Part shown: positions 41,715 through 50,372 of the stretch, piece after piece
Layout: the number at the start of each line of letters is the position of its first letter
Position numbering within the stretch: the stretch's first letter is position 1
Made by a program: the position numbers and the translations under genes
Source of the DNA: Methylobacterium bullatum
GTDB lineage: Bacteria > Pseudomonadota > Alphaproteobacteria > Rhizobiales > Beijerinckiaceae
Assembly: GCA_902712845.1 (NCBI GenBank)
Contig: LR743504.1
Coordinates: 3,446,001-3,510,000, forward strand
Direction: 5' to 3'
DNA length: 64,000 bases
Notes under the pieces: generated by a model
The model's input: the letters and a program-made list of their open reading frames with translations, nothing else
The model's database searches: none
Told to the model about the DNA's origin: nothing

Positions 41715-41957
41715 ATGCCCGATCCCTCCCCGCCGCCGAACCGCTCGCCCCTGCGCGTCACCGTCGATCTCAACCGATGCCAGGCCTACGCCCAGTGCTG
41801 CTACGCGGCGCCGGAGCATTTCGTGCTGCATGGGCGCGAGGCGCTGTTCTACGACCCCGCGCCCTCCGCGTCCGACCGTCTCGCCATCGAGCGTGCGCGG
41901 GTGTCCTGTCCGGTCCAGGCGATCCGCGTCGAGGACCCGGAGCGGCAAGGCCGATGA
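41715..41957 (+). CDS. ferredoxin, [3Fe-4S]-type, partner of the P450
   Basis: The protein has 80 residues. Cluster-binding cysteines are in DLNRCQAYAQCCYAAPEHF and SCPVQAI, the Cys-x5-Cys ... Cys-Pro pattern of P450-linked ferredoxins. It passes electrons from the reductase encoded next to the P450 after it. Its stop overlaps the reductase start (ATGA), and the three genes form one operon. Confidence 0.88.
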   Translation: MPDPSPPPNRSPLRVTVDLNRCQAYAQCCYAAPEHFVLHGREALFYDPAPSASDRLAIERARVSCPVQAIRVEDPERQGR

Positions 41958-43249
41958 AGAGCATGAATGCCGAAAGACATGCGGTGGTGGTCGGCGCCTC
42001 CCTCGCGGGCTTACGCGGCGCCGAGGCCCTGCGCCGCGCGGGCTTTGCCGGTCGCCTCACCCTCGTCGGCGACGAGCCGCACCGCCCCTACGACCGGCCG
42101 CCGCTCTCGAAGGCCGCCCTCACCGGCGAGATCGCGCCCGAGGCGACCGCGCTGCCGAACCTCCAGGCTCTGAATGCCGAATGGCGGCTCGGTGTCGCCG
42201 CCATCGGCCTCGACAGGCAGGCCCGCCAGGTCCGCCTCGCCGATGGCGCGACCCTGTCCTACGACCGACTCCTCATCACCACCGGATCGCGTGCCCGACC
42301 CTGGTCGAATCAGGCTGAGACAGGCCTTGCCGGGGTCCATACCCTGCGCGGACGCGACGATGCCGCCGCCCTCCGGCGGGCGCTCGCCGCCGGCCCCAAG
42401 CGTGTCCTCATCATCGGCGCGGGTTTCATCGGCTGCGAGGTCGCGGCCTCCTGCCGGGCCCTCGACCGCGCCGTCACCCTGATCGATCCGGGGCCGGCGC
42501 CCCTCGCCAGAATCCTGGGGCAGCCGGTGGGCGAGATCGTCGCCGCCCTGCACCGGGCTCTCGGCGTCGACCTGCGCAGCCGAACCAAGGTCGTACGGAT
42601 CGAAGGCAATGAGGCGGGCCGGGTGGTCCGGGCCATTCTCGATGACGGCGATGTGGTGGAAACCGACCTCGTGGTGGTGGCCCTGGGCGCGGTGCGCAAC
42701 ACCGAATGGCTGAGCGGCTCCGGTCTCGATGCCGGCCCCGGCGGCGTCCTCTGCGACGAGGCCGGCCACGTCCTCGACACGGAGGGACGCCCCGACAGGT
42801 CCATCGCCGCGGCCGGCGACGTGGCGCGCTTTCCCCATCCGCTCTTCGACGGACGACACGTCGCCCTCGAACATTGGGGACACGCCGTGGCGCAGGGCGA
42901 GCATGCCGGGCGCCTTCTCGCGGGCGAGGCCACTGAGACGGCCTATGCCGAGATACCCGCCTTCTGGTCGTCCCAGGGCGGGATCACGATCAAGTCGGTG
43001 GGCCTCACCGAAGGGGCGGATTCCATGGTCTTCGCGCAGGGGAGCCCGAAGGAAGGCCGCTTCGTCGTCGTCTATGGCGCTAAGGGGCGCTGCATCGCAG
43101 CCGTGTCGTTCGACTCCGCCCGGTGGCTCCCCGCCTATGCCGAGCAGATCGCCGCCCGCGCGCCTTTCCCGCCCCTCCGCGGCGGGGTCGACGAACACAG
43201 CCTCACGGTGCTGCAGCCGTGCTTTCCTGAGGAGCGGACATCGTCATGA
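41954..43249 (+). CDS. NAD(P)H ferredoxin reductase, FAD-dependent
   Basis: The protein has 431 residues. It has the FAD-binding Rossmann motif VVVGASLAGLRGAEAL at the N-terminus, the RPPLSK segment typical of putidaredoxin reductase-like enzymes, an NAD(P)-binding VLIIGAGFIGCEVA (about 153-166) and the second FAD contact AAAGDVARFP. It oxidises NAD(P)H and reduces the ferredoxin encoded directly before it. The stop overlaps the P450 start (ATGA). Confidence 0.9.
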   Translation: MKSMNAERHAVVVGASLAGLRGAEALRRAGFAGRLTLVGDEPHRPYDRPPLSKAALTGEIAPEATALPNLQALNAEWRLGVAAIGLDRQARQVRLADGATLSYDRLLITTGSRARPWSNQAETGLAGVHTLRGRDDAAALRRALAAGPKRVLIIGAGFIGCEVAASCRALDRAVTLIDPGPAPLARILGQPVGEIVAALHRALGVDLRSRTKVVRIEGNEAGRVVRAILDDGDVVETDLVVVALGAVRNTEWLSGSGLDAGPGGVLCDEAGHVLDTEGRPDRSIAAAGDVARFPHPLFDGRHVALEHWGHAVAQGEHAGRLLAGEATETAYAEIPAFWSSQGGITIKSVGLTEGADSMVFAQGSPKEGRFVVVYGAKGRCIAAVSFDSARWLPAYAEQIAARAPFPPLRGGVDEHSLTVLQPCFPEERTSS

Positions 43250-44499
43250 AGGCCGGACAGCTGTTCGAGGCGGTCAAGGACGAGGCCAACCGGGCCGATC
43301 CCTATCCGCTCTACGCCCGCCTGCGTGAGACTCCCGTCTCGCGCCAGGACGACGGCACCTATGTAGTCTCGACCCATGCGGCGATCACGAGCCTCCTGCA
43401 CGATCCGCGGATCAGTTCGGAGACCCTGCCGCCGAGCGAGCGCCCGCGGACCGGCAACCCGCTCTCGGACTGGATCGTCAACCCGGTCAAGGACCACCTC
43501 ACCAACACCCATCGCCCCTTCATCTTCCGCGATCCGCCGGACCATGACCGGCTGCGGATGGCCGTGATGGGGCAGTTCACCCATCTTCGCGTCCATGCCA
43601 TGCGCGGGCGCTCGCATGACCTCGTGGCCGATCTCCTGGACAAGCAGAGCGATGCGACGAGCTTCGACCTCGTCTGCGACCTCGCCTATCCGCTTCCCGT
43701 CACCGTGATCTGCGAGATGCTCGGCGTGCCGCCAGAGGACGAGCCGCAATTCCACGGCTGGGCGACGCAGCTCGCCTCGGCGCTCGAACCGGACAATCTC
43801 GGAAACGAGGAGGCTCGCGCCAAGAACATCACCACCTTCGACGAGATCTCCACCTACATGCGTGGCCTCATCAAGGAGAAGCGCCGGCACCCGCAGGACG
43901 ACATGCTGTCGGGCCTGAGTGCTGGTTCAGGGCCAGGCGGTGAACCGGGGATGGGCGAAGTCGATCTCATCGCCAGCGCCATCCTGCTCCTCGTGGCCGG
44001 CCATGAGACCACCGTGAACCTCATCGCCAACAGCACGCTGGCTCTGGTGCGGCACCCCGACATCCTCGCGCGACTCGCCGGCGAGCCGGACCTCGCGCCG
44101 CGTCTCATCGAGGAGATGCTGCGCTACGACCCGCCGGTGCATTTCCGGACACGGCGGGCGTTGAGCACCATCGACGTCGCCGGCACCACCATCCCGGAGG
44201 GGGCCGACATCGTGCTCCTCCTCGCCTCCGGCAATCGTGACCCGGCGGCGTTCCGCGACCCCGACCGGTTCGATCCGGACCGACCCGACATCCGCCATTT
44301 CGGCTTCGGCGGCGGGCTCCATTACTGCGCGGGCGCGCCGCTCGCCCGGTTCGAGGCCGAGGCGGCCCTGGTGGCGCTGGCGCAGCGCCTCGTCCGTCCG
44401 CGTCTCATCGACGATCCGCCGCCCTATCGCTCGGGCGCGGCCCTGCGCGGCCCCATGCATCTTCGGCTCGCCATCGACGGAGTGGCACCCCGACGCTGA
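43246..44499 (+). CDS. cytochrome P450
   Basis: The protein has 417 residues, the usual length for soluble bacterial class I P450s. The I helix carries VAGHETTVN with the acid-alcohol pair; the K helix EMLRYDP lacks the usual Arg spacing only in appearance (ExxR is EEMLR); the heme loop is FGFGGGLHYCAG with Cys361 as the iron ligand. It hydroxylates a small hydrophobic substrate with electrons from the adjacent reductase and ferredoxin. The substrate is unknown; a terpenoid, steroid or fatty-acid-like compound is possible. Confidence 0.92.
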   Translation: MKAGQLFEAVKDEANRADPYPLYARLRETPVSRQDDGTYVVSTHAAITSLLHDPRISSETLPPSERPRTGNPLSDWIVNPVKDHLTNTHRPFIFRDPPDHDRLRMAVMGQFTHLRVHAMRGRSHDLVADLLDKQSDATSFDLVCDLAYPLPVTVICEMLGVPPEDEPQFHGWATQLASALEPDNLGNEEARAKNITTFDEISTYMRGLIKEKRRHPQDDMLSGLSAGSGPGGEPGMGEVDLIASAILLLVAGHETTVNLIANSTLALVRHPDILARLAGEPDLAPRLIEEMLRYDPPVHFRTRRALSTIDVAGTTIPEGADIVLLLASGNRDPAAFRDPDRFDPDRPDIRHFGFGGGLHYCAGAPLARFEAEAALVALAQRLVRPRLIDDPPPYRSGAALRGPMHLRLAIDGVAPRR

Positions 44500-44659
44500 C
44501 CTCGCTCGGACAGGATTGCGGCCTTGCCGCCACACCGTGTCCGAAAAGCCGGGGCGACATGCCTTTCCCTTCTCAGGCCCGCGGCATTGCCTTGCCGTCA
44601 GCGCAATTGGCGGTGACGCAGCGGTTCATTGCCGAAATCCCCGCCGGGAAGAGAGATCG

Positions 44660-45252
44660 ATGCCGCGCCAGTTCCTGTCGACCGTTGCCCTCGTCGCCCT
44701 CGCCGCAGGCCTCGGGGCCTGCAGCTCGTCGCGCCTCGACGGGCCGAGCCGCGGCAGTCGCGCCGGCCTCGGTGCCCAGGCCGCCCTCGAGCCGGCCGCT
44801 CCGGCCATGCCCGCCGGTCCGGTGACCTCCGCTCCCTCGCGCCCCCGCCCGGCGCCAGCGCGGCCCCCGTCGATGCCCCGCCTCCGGTGGGCGCGGACGT
44901 GGCGATTGCTCCCGCCCCGGTCGTCGCCGAGCCGGTCTACGTGCCGCCACCAGCCCCGCCGGTCGTGTCGAGCGGCCGCTCCTCGGTGGTGGGAAGCTGG
45001 AACGCCAGGGACGCCACGGGCGCGACCTGCAAGGTCTCCCTGTCGAGCGCCCCCGCCCTCGACCTCTACAAGGCGAACGCGTCGGGCTGTGCCAACAAGG
45101 ATCTGGCGAAGGTCACCGCCTGGGATTACCGCGACGGCGAGGTCTATCTCTACCAGCCCGGCGGCACTGTGACGGCCCGCCTGCGCCAGGGTGGCGGTGC
45201 GTTGGACGGGGCGCTCTCCAAGTCCGGCGCCTCGCTGGCGCTGGCGCGGTAA
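44660..45252 (+). pseudogene. Omp19/Inh-type lipoprotein, frameshifted in a C run
   Basis: The N-terminal part starts at the ATG at 44660 and has a lipobox (LAAGLGAC, Cys about residue 21), so the protein is lipid-anchored. A different frame carries the C-terminal protease-inhibitor-like domain of the Inh/Omp19 family (VVGSWNARDATGATCKVSL onward, about 90 residues). The frames join if the C run at 44842-44846 had six bases: the Pro/Ala linker SRPPPGASAAPVDAPPP then reads through. It is probably a periplasm- or surface-exposed inhibitor of proteases. Mutation or homopolymer error cannot be told apart here. Confidence 0.7.
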
Positions 45253-45271
45253 GGACTTACGTCATTGCATG

Positions 45272-45333
45272 AGCAAGCCTGCATAAAGGCTTGCCAGGTC
45301 TGAGTTTCAGGAAGATTCCCGAAACTCAGACCT
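45272..45333. terminator. two hairpins between convergent genes
   Basis: GCAAGCCT/AGGCTTGC (45272-45293) and AGGTCTGAGTTTC/GAAACTCAGACCT (45296-45333, 13-bp perfect arms) lie between the Omp19-like gene and the convergent outer-membrane gene. They probably work as a bidirectional terminator. Confidence 0.75.
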
Positions 45334-45339
45334 ATTCCT

Positions 45340-47093
45340 TCAGGGTGTGACCCGCAGCCCCAGCAGCCAGGTATTGGCACTGAAGCTAGACCCGGCGGAA
45401 CTGCTGTCGATCTGCTGGTAGATGTAGCTGCCGCGCATGGAGAGCCAGCGGTTGAAGCGGTAGTCGAGCCGGGCGGTGGCCGAAAAACCGCGCTCGGTGA
45501 TGTTGACCCGGTCGTAGTCGCTGGCGAGGTAGCCGCCGCCCAGGGTGATCGACAGGTTGCGCAGGAGGTCGTGCTGCACCTCCAGCGTCACCGCCTTGGT
45601 CAGCACGCCGCTCGATCCCGGGACGGCGGTTTCGATGATGCCGGTGGCCGCGTTGAGCCGCACGGTGGTGAGCGGGCTCGCCGTCCAGATCAGGGCCGCG
45701 TTGACGATCGGGGCGGTGAGGTCCTTCAGGCCCGGATCGACATAGGTCCGATGCTGGAGACCCGCCGAGACCTCGCCGTTGACGAAACGGGTGAGCGCCA
45801 CGCGGGCGCCGCCCGTCACGGTGATACCGTCTGAATTCCGGCGGATCCCGTTGGAATCGGTGCGCAGGTCGTAGACGCGGGTATCGGCCAGGACATCGAC
45901 GAAGGGGGAGATGACGGGCGAGATCTCGTAGGAGGCGCGCAGCCTCAACCCGTACTGGTTCAGGTTGCGGTCGCTCTGGTTCAGGATCGCCCCGTTCGAC
46001 AGCGTCGCGCTCTCGAACTCCGACCGGTCGATGAGGCCGCGCAGAGAGACCTGCAGCCGGTTGAACGTTTCGGTGACGCCGATCGTCGTGCCGTAGCTCG
46101 CCACGATCGGGCGGTTCGACAGGGTGGCGTTGATGTCCGGCGAGCCCGGCCGCTGCGTCTCGACGAGGAAGCGGGTCTCCACGTCGACGGTGGTGCTGCG
46201 GTTGGCGTCGAGGCGCAGGCGAGCCGTGCCAGCGCCATTGGGCCTGCTGGCGGCCTGGTTGTCGGGAAAATCGAGATAGCCGCCGCGGAGTTCGCCCGCG
46301 AGTTCATGCGAGGACCAGTCGCTGCGGAAGGCGAGCTCGCCCTCGGTGCGCAGGGCGAGCGAACCCTTGGCGCGGTCGGCGGTGATCTGGTCCGGATTGG
46401 TGTCGTAGCCGATGCTCTGCTGGAACACCGGCAGGAAGGTGAAGGTCCCGAGCTTGATGCCGAGGGGGGCATAGGCCTCGTCCACCACCAGCGGCCTGCG
46501 CAGAGCGGCGCCGAGGAATGAGCCCGGCGTGCCGATACCGGCCAATGGCAACAGGGTCAGGGACGGCGCCGGGGGCGGGACGGGCGAGGGGTCGGAAGCG
46601 GCGCACCGACGACGGCATTGCGGATCACCGGTGTGAGGCGCAGGTCCGGCGGCGGCGTCCGCACGATGGAGCGGACCGGACGCGTCGTCGCCACGCCGAA
46701 GCGGCGTGGCGGGATCGCGCGCAGGCGCAGGAGATCGGTGGGATTGCGGTTGTTGCCGGCGCTCGGAGCCACAGGCGCGACGGGAGCGAGGGAGCGCCGG
46801 CGGGCAGGGGTGCCGGCCGAACCGTCGTCGGTCTGCGAGACAACGCCGTCGCTCGGGGAGGCGGCGCCGGTGGATGCGTCGCCGGAGGCACCGCTGCCGC
46901 GCAGGGTCGGGCCGCCCGTACTACCCGCACCCGTGGCCGAGGATGGATTCGTGCTGCCGAAGGTCGGTGTGGCGGGCCCCGGCGTCGGGCTCGACTGGGC
47001 CTCCGCCTGGCTTCCGGGCAGGGCGACGGCGGCCGTCAGGATCAGGCCGTGAAGCCCCATCCTGCGCCATCCTGCGATCGGCCCTGCACGCAT
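45340..47093 (-). pseudogene. outer-membrane beta-barrel protein (EPS-export type), frameshifted
   Basis: The 5' part (46557-47093) encodes a signal peptide (LTAAVALPGSQAEA) and a disordered Gly/Ser/Pro-rich region that ends ...VIRNAVVGAPLPTP. The 3' part (45340-46551, 403 residues) encodes a barrel of the OMP_b-brl_2 type (VFQQSIGYDTNPDQ near its start, C-terminal LLGLRVTP). Restoring one base in the C/G-rich stretch at 46571-46591 joins them in frame (PSPVPPPAPSLTL). Such barrels accompany exopolysaccharide operons, and polysaccharide genes follow here at 47773-54295. The gene might be intact with an assembly error. Confidence 0.75.
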
Positions 47094-47388
47094 CACGGAC
47101 GAGTGTCTCTCCGCGGGTCCCCGCCTCGAGCGGTGCGCGCGACAGGACCGCTGCCCGGGATGTTTCACGGACGTCCCCTCGCGCATCCCGGACCGGCGCG
47201 ACGGACGCGGCGGCCGAAGATCGTCCCGGGGGATCGCGCCCCCTCGGGACGCGACTAGACCAATGCGGGACGGCTCCTTGCCGACCACATCGTGGTAAAA
47301 GAATAGGGTTAGCGTTGTCTTAAGACCACATCCTCGAGAGGGTAGATCGAGGCAGGGCCTGACGGGACCGGCACGGTGGGACGGGCGA

Positions 47389-47631
47389 TCACACCTGGGC
47401 GAGCAGCGGCCCGCTCAGGCGGTCCGACCAGGTCACCGACGATCCCGGCGCGGCGCGCTCCATTGCGTTCAATGCGTCGACGAGTTGGTCGGCCACGGCG
47501 AAGGCGAGCCCGACCTGCCTCAGTCCTTTCACCAATGCCGGCCGACCGGTCTTAGTGTCGAAGACCGTCCACCTGTCGAGGCTCCGGTCATCGGAACGAA
47601 GGTCGTAGGTGATGCGGCAATCGATGAACAT
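47389..47631 (-). CDS. small conserved-type hypothetical protein
   Basis: The protein has 80 residues. It starts MFIDCRITYDLRSDDRSLDR and has a mixed alpha/beta composition (WTVFDTKTGRPALVKGL), with no signal peptide or known motif. It stands alone between the outer-membrane gene and the epimerase gene. Codon use fits the chromosome. Confidence 0.55.
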   Translation of the reverse strand: MFIDCRITYDLRSDDRSLDRWTVFDTKTGRPALVKGLRQVGLAFAVADQLVDALNAMERAAPGSSVTWSDRLSGPLLAQV

Positions 47632-47772
47632 CGGTGGTCCACATGGTGCTGGGCGAGATCGCGGCCCTGGATCACGGAACCCCTACCATCCCGCGCAATC
47701 CTGCCATCCCCCATATGAGGTATGCCGACTGTCCCGCCGGCGGATCGGCGCCTCGGGCAGACACGGGCCGCG

Positions 47773-48774
47773 TCAGCCGAGGCGGTGATAGGCCTTGAAC
47801 CAGCGCACGAAGGCCGGGATGCCGACTTCGATCGGCGTCGTCGGGGCATAGCCGAGGTCGCGGGCGATGGCGCCGAGATCGGCGTAGGTCTCCCTCACGT
47901 CGCCGGGCTGCATCGGCTCGGACCGGCGGATCGCTGGGCGTCCGCAGGCCTCCTCCAATACGTCGATCATGCGCGGGAGCGGCACGGACGTGTTGTTGCC
48001 GATGTTGTAGAGCCGGTGCGGCGCATGGCTGCCGCCGGCCTTCTCCGCGCCGTCGTCGGGGGGCGGATTGTCGAGGCAGGCGAGAATCCCGCTGACGATG
48101 TCGTCGATGTAAGTGAAGTCGCGACGCATCGCGCCGTCGTTGAACACGCGAATCGGCTCTCCGGCGAAGATCGCCTTGGCGAACAGCCACAGAGCCATGT
48201 CGGGCCGTCCCCACGGCCCGTAGACGGTGAAGAAGCGCAGGCCTGTCTGGGGCAGGCGATAGAGATGGGCGTAGGTCTCGCTCATCAACTCGTCCGCCTT
48301 CTTGGTGGCGGCATAGAGCGAGACCGGATGATCGACGCGGTCCTCGACCCGGAAGGGCAGGGAGGTATTGCCGCCGTAGACCGAGGAGGACGAGGCATAG
48401 GCGAGGTGCGCCACGTCCCGGTGGCGCGCGAATTCCAGGATGTTGAGATGACCGACCACGTTGGCCTGAACGTAGGCGCGTGGGTTCTCGATGGAGTAGC
48501 GCACCCCGGCCTGCGCGCCGAGATGGACGATCCTGTCGATCCCATGCCCGTCCAGGCCCCTGTCCAGGGCCTCGTGGTCGGAGAAGTCGATGGGCAGGAA
48601 GCGGAACGCGTCGCCTCGGCGCGTCGCGAGATCCTCGATCCGGTCCCGCTTGAGCGCGACGGAATAGTAATCGTTGAGATTGTCGATGCCGATGACCGTC
48701 TCGCCGCGCGCGAGCAGGTGATCGGCCACATGGTAGCCGATGAAGCCCGCGGCTCCGGTCACGAGAATCGCCAT
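47773..48774 (-). CDS. NAD-dependent epimerase, probably UDP-glucuronate 4-epimerase
   Basis: The protein has 333 residues, an extended short-chain dehydrogenase. The NAD motif GAAGFIGYH is at the N-terminus, the catalytic Ser/Tyr/Lys are in ASSSSVYGG and YAATKK, and the sugar-binding part includes FFTVYGPWGRPDMAL, which is characteristic of UDP-glucuronate 4-epimerases. It would convert UDP-glucuronate to UDP-galacturonate for surface polysaccharide. It follows the two glycosyltransferase genes on the same strand with short gaps. Confidence 0.88.
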   Translation of the reverse strand: MAILVTGAAGFIGYHVADHLLARGETVIGIDNLNDYYSVALKRDRIEDLATRRGDAFRFLPIDFSDHEALDRGLDGHGIDRIVHLGAQAGVRYSIENPRAYVQANVVGHLNILEFARHRDVAHLAYASSSSVYGGNTSLPFRVEDRVDHPVSLYAATKKADELMSETYAHLYRLPQTGLRFFTVYGPWGRPDMALWLFAKAIFAGEPIRVFNDGAMRRDFTYIDDIVSGILACLDNPPPDDGAEKAGGSHAPHRLYNIGNNTSVPLPRMIDVLEEACGRPAIRRSEPMQPGDVRETYADLGAIARDLGYAPTTPIEVGIPAFVRWFKAYHRLG

Positions 48775-48845
48775 CTTCGGGTCGAGGCCTCACCGTCGCC
48801 CGGACCGCCTGCCAACGAGGCCGGCGGCGATCCGGGAAGGTCCGT

Positions 48846-50159
48846 TCAGAGTCGCTCGTAGAGTTCCTTGAGACGCCCGCGATAGATCTCGGGGCTGTAT
48901 TTCGCCGCCTGGACCTTGCCCATCTCGGAGAGGCGCCCGCGCAGGTCCGCATCCGAATCCACCGCGCGGATCGCGTCGGCGATGTCGCGTGCGTCGTAGG
49001 GGTTGATCAGCAGCGCGGCATCGCCGGCGACCTCAGGCGTCGAGCCCTCCTTGGAGGTGATGACCGGGGTGCCGAGCAGCATGGCCTCCAGCACCGGCAG
49101 GCCGAAGCCTTCGTAGAGGGAGGGGAACACCACGCCCTTGGCCCCGCGGATGAGGCTGACGAGGAGCGAGAACGGCGCGTAATCGAACCGCCGGATGCGG
49201 TCGCGCTGGTAGGTCATGTTGTCGATCTGCTCGAGATACGAGTTCGTCGTCGGATTTATGAACTTGAACTCGATATCCGATTTCCAGGCCGCGCCGCCGA
49301 CGATGACGAGGGGCGCCGAGACCTGGCTCGCGAGATAGGCCTCGACGAGGCGGCCGACATTCTTCTTGGGCTCGATGGCGCCGAAGAACAGGAAGTAGCC
49401 CTTGTAGGGCAGGCCGAACGCACCCTCGATCTCGCGGCGGACCACGTCTTCGGGCTTCTCGGCGAACTTCTTGGGAATTTCCACCGACTGGTAGGTGTTG
49501 GTGATCCGGTGCTCGGGGCAGCCGAGCAGGTTGATGATGTCGCGGCGCGAGGTCTCGGACACGGTGACGATGTGATCGGCATCCTTCACGATGCGCCGCA
49601 TCAGGCGCAGGTAGCGCCGCTTGATGTCGCCGGTGGTGAAGGGCAGGCGCAGGGGCACCAGATCGTGCAGGGTGTAGATGTTCTTGGCGCCCGGAATCCG
49701 GATCGGCAGAGGGTAGGTCCAGTGCATGATGTCGGGCGTGCGCAGGCCGCTGACGCGCAGGGTGCGGTTGTAGGTCTTGAAATAGGCGAGCGCGACGTCG
49801 AACAGGTTCACGCTGTTCCAGATCTGGTCGAAATACGGCATCCGCGCTTCGAACGTCTTGCTGATGACGGTGCCGGTGATCGGCACCTTCACCGCACGCC
49901 GCCCGAGGGGCGAGGTGAGCTGGTCGCGGATATAGCGCAGGATCACCAGCCATTGCGGCGGGGTACCCACTGCCGGATCGAAGAACGAGATCTCGCGCAG
50001 GAGCGGATCGATGCCCGGCGAAGCACGGGTTCCGTAGAGGACGTCGGTCCGGTAGCCGAGCTCGTGCAGCTCGTAGCTCAGGTTGCGGGCGTAGGTGGCG
50101 ACGCCGGTCCCCTTCTCCAGGCCGAGATTGTACCCATCCAACATCACACTTTTAGGCAT
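48846..50159 (-). CDS. GT4-family glycosyltransferase
   Basis: The protein has 437 residues from the ATG at 50159 (MPKSVMLDGYNLG). The GT-B fold is visible: an N-terminal Rossmann half with GTGVATYARNLSYEL, and the C-terminal half with EPKKNVGRLVEAYLAS and the catalytic EX7E region in SLYEGFGLPVLEAMLLG. It transfers a sugar from a nucleotide donor in the cytoplasm. The donor and acceptor are unknown; the UDP-uronate epimerase next door hints at an acidic polysaccharide. Confidence 0.9.
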   Translation of the reverse strand: MPKSVMLDGYNLGLEKGTGVATYARNLSYELHELGYRTDVLYGTRASPGIDPLLREISFFDPAVGTPPQWLVILRYIRDQLTSPLGRRAVKVPITGTVISKTFEARMPYFDQIWNSVNLFDVALAYFKTYNRTLRVSGLRTPDIMHWTYPLPIRIPGAKNIYTLHDLVPLRLPFTTGDIKRRYLRLMRRIVKDADHIVTVSETSRRDIINLLGCPEHRITNTYQSVEIPKKFAEKPEDVVRREIEGAFGLPYKGYFLFFGAIEPKKNVGRLVEAYLASQVSAPLVIVGGAAWKSDIEFKFINPTTNSYLEQIDNMTYQRDRIRRFDYAPFSLLVSLIRGAKGVVFPSLYEGFGLPVLEAMLLGTPVITSKEGSTPEVAGDAALLINPYDARDIADAIRAVDSDADLRGRLSEMGKVQAAKYSPEIYRGRLKELYERL

Positions 50160-50372
50160 TCCGGACTTCCTCGGATGGTTCTGCGATGGGTCGTTGGCGA
50201 AAGGGATGAAAAACTCGGACCACATGCCGTGTTCGCATCGATGGTCCGGTCCCGTGCCGTGCGAACTCCGTTCCTCCTCTTCCGGCGGTGACGCCTCTGG
50301 GAGGACGGAGTCCGGCTCTCTTCTATCGCCGCGTGGCCTCGACGATACGATGCGTCCCGTTGGGCCGGACGC

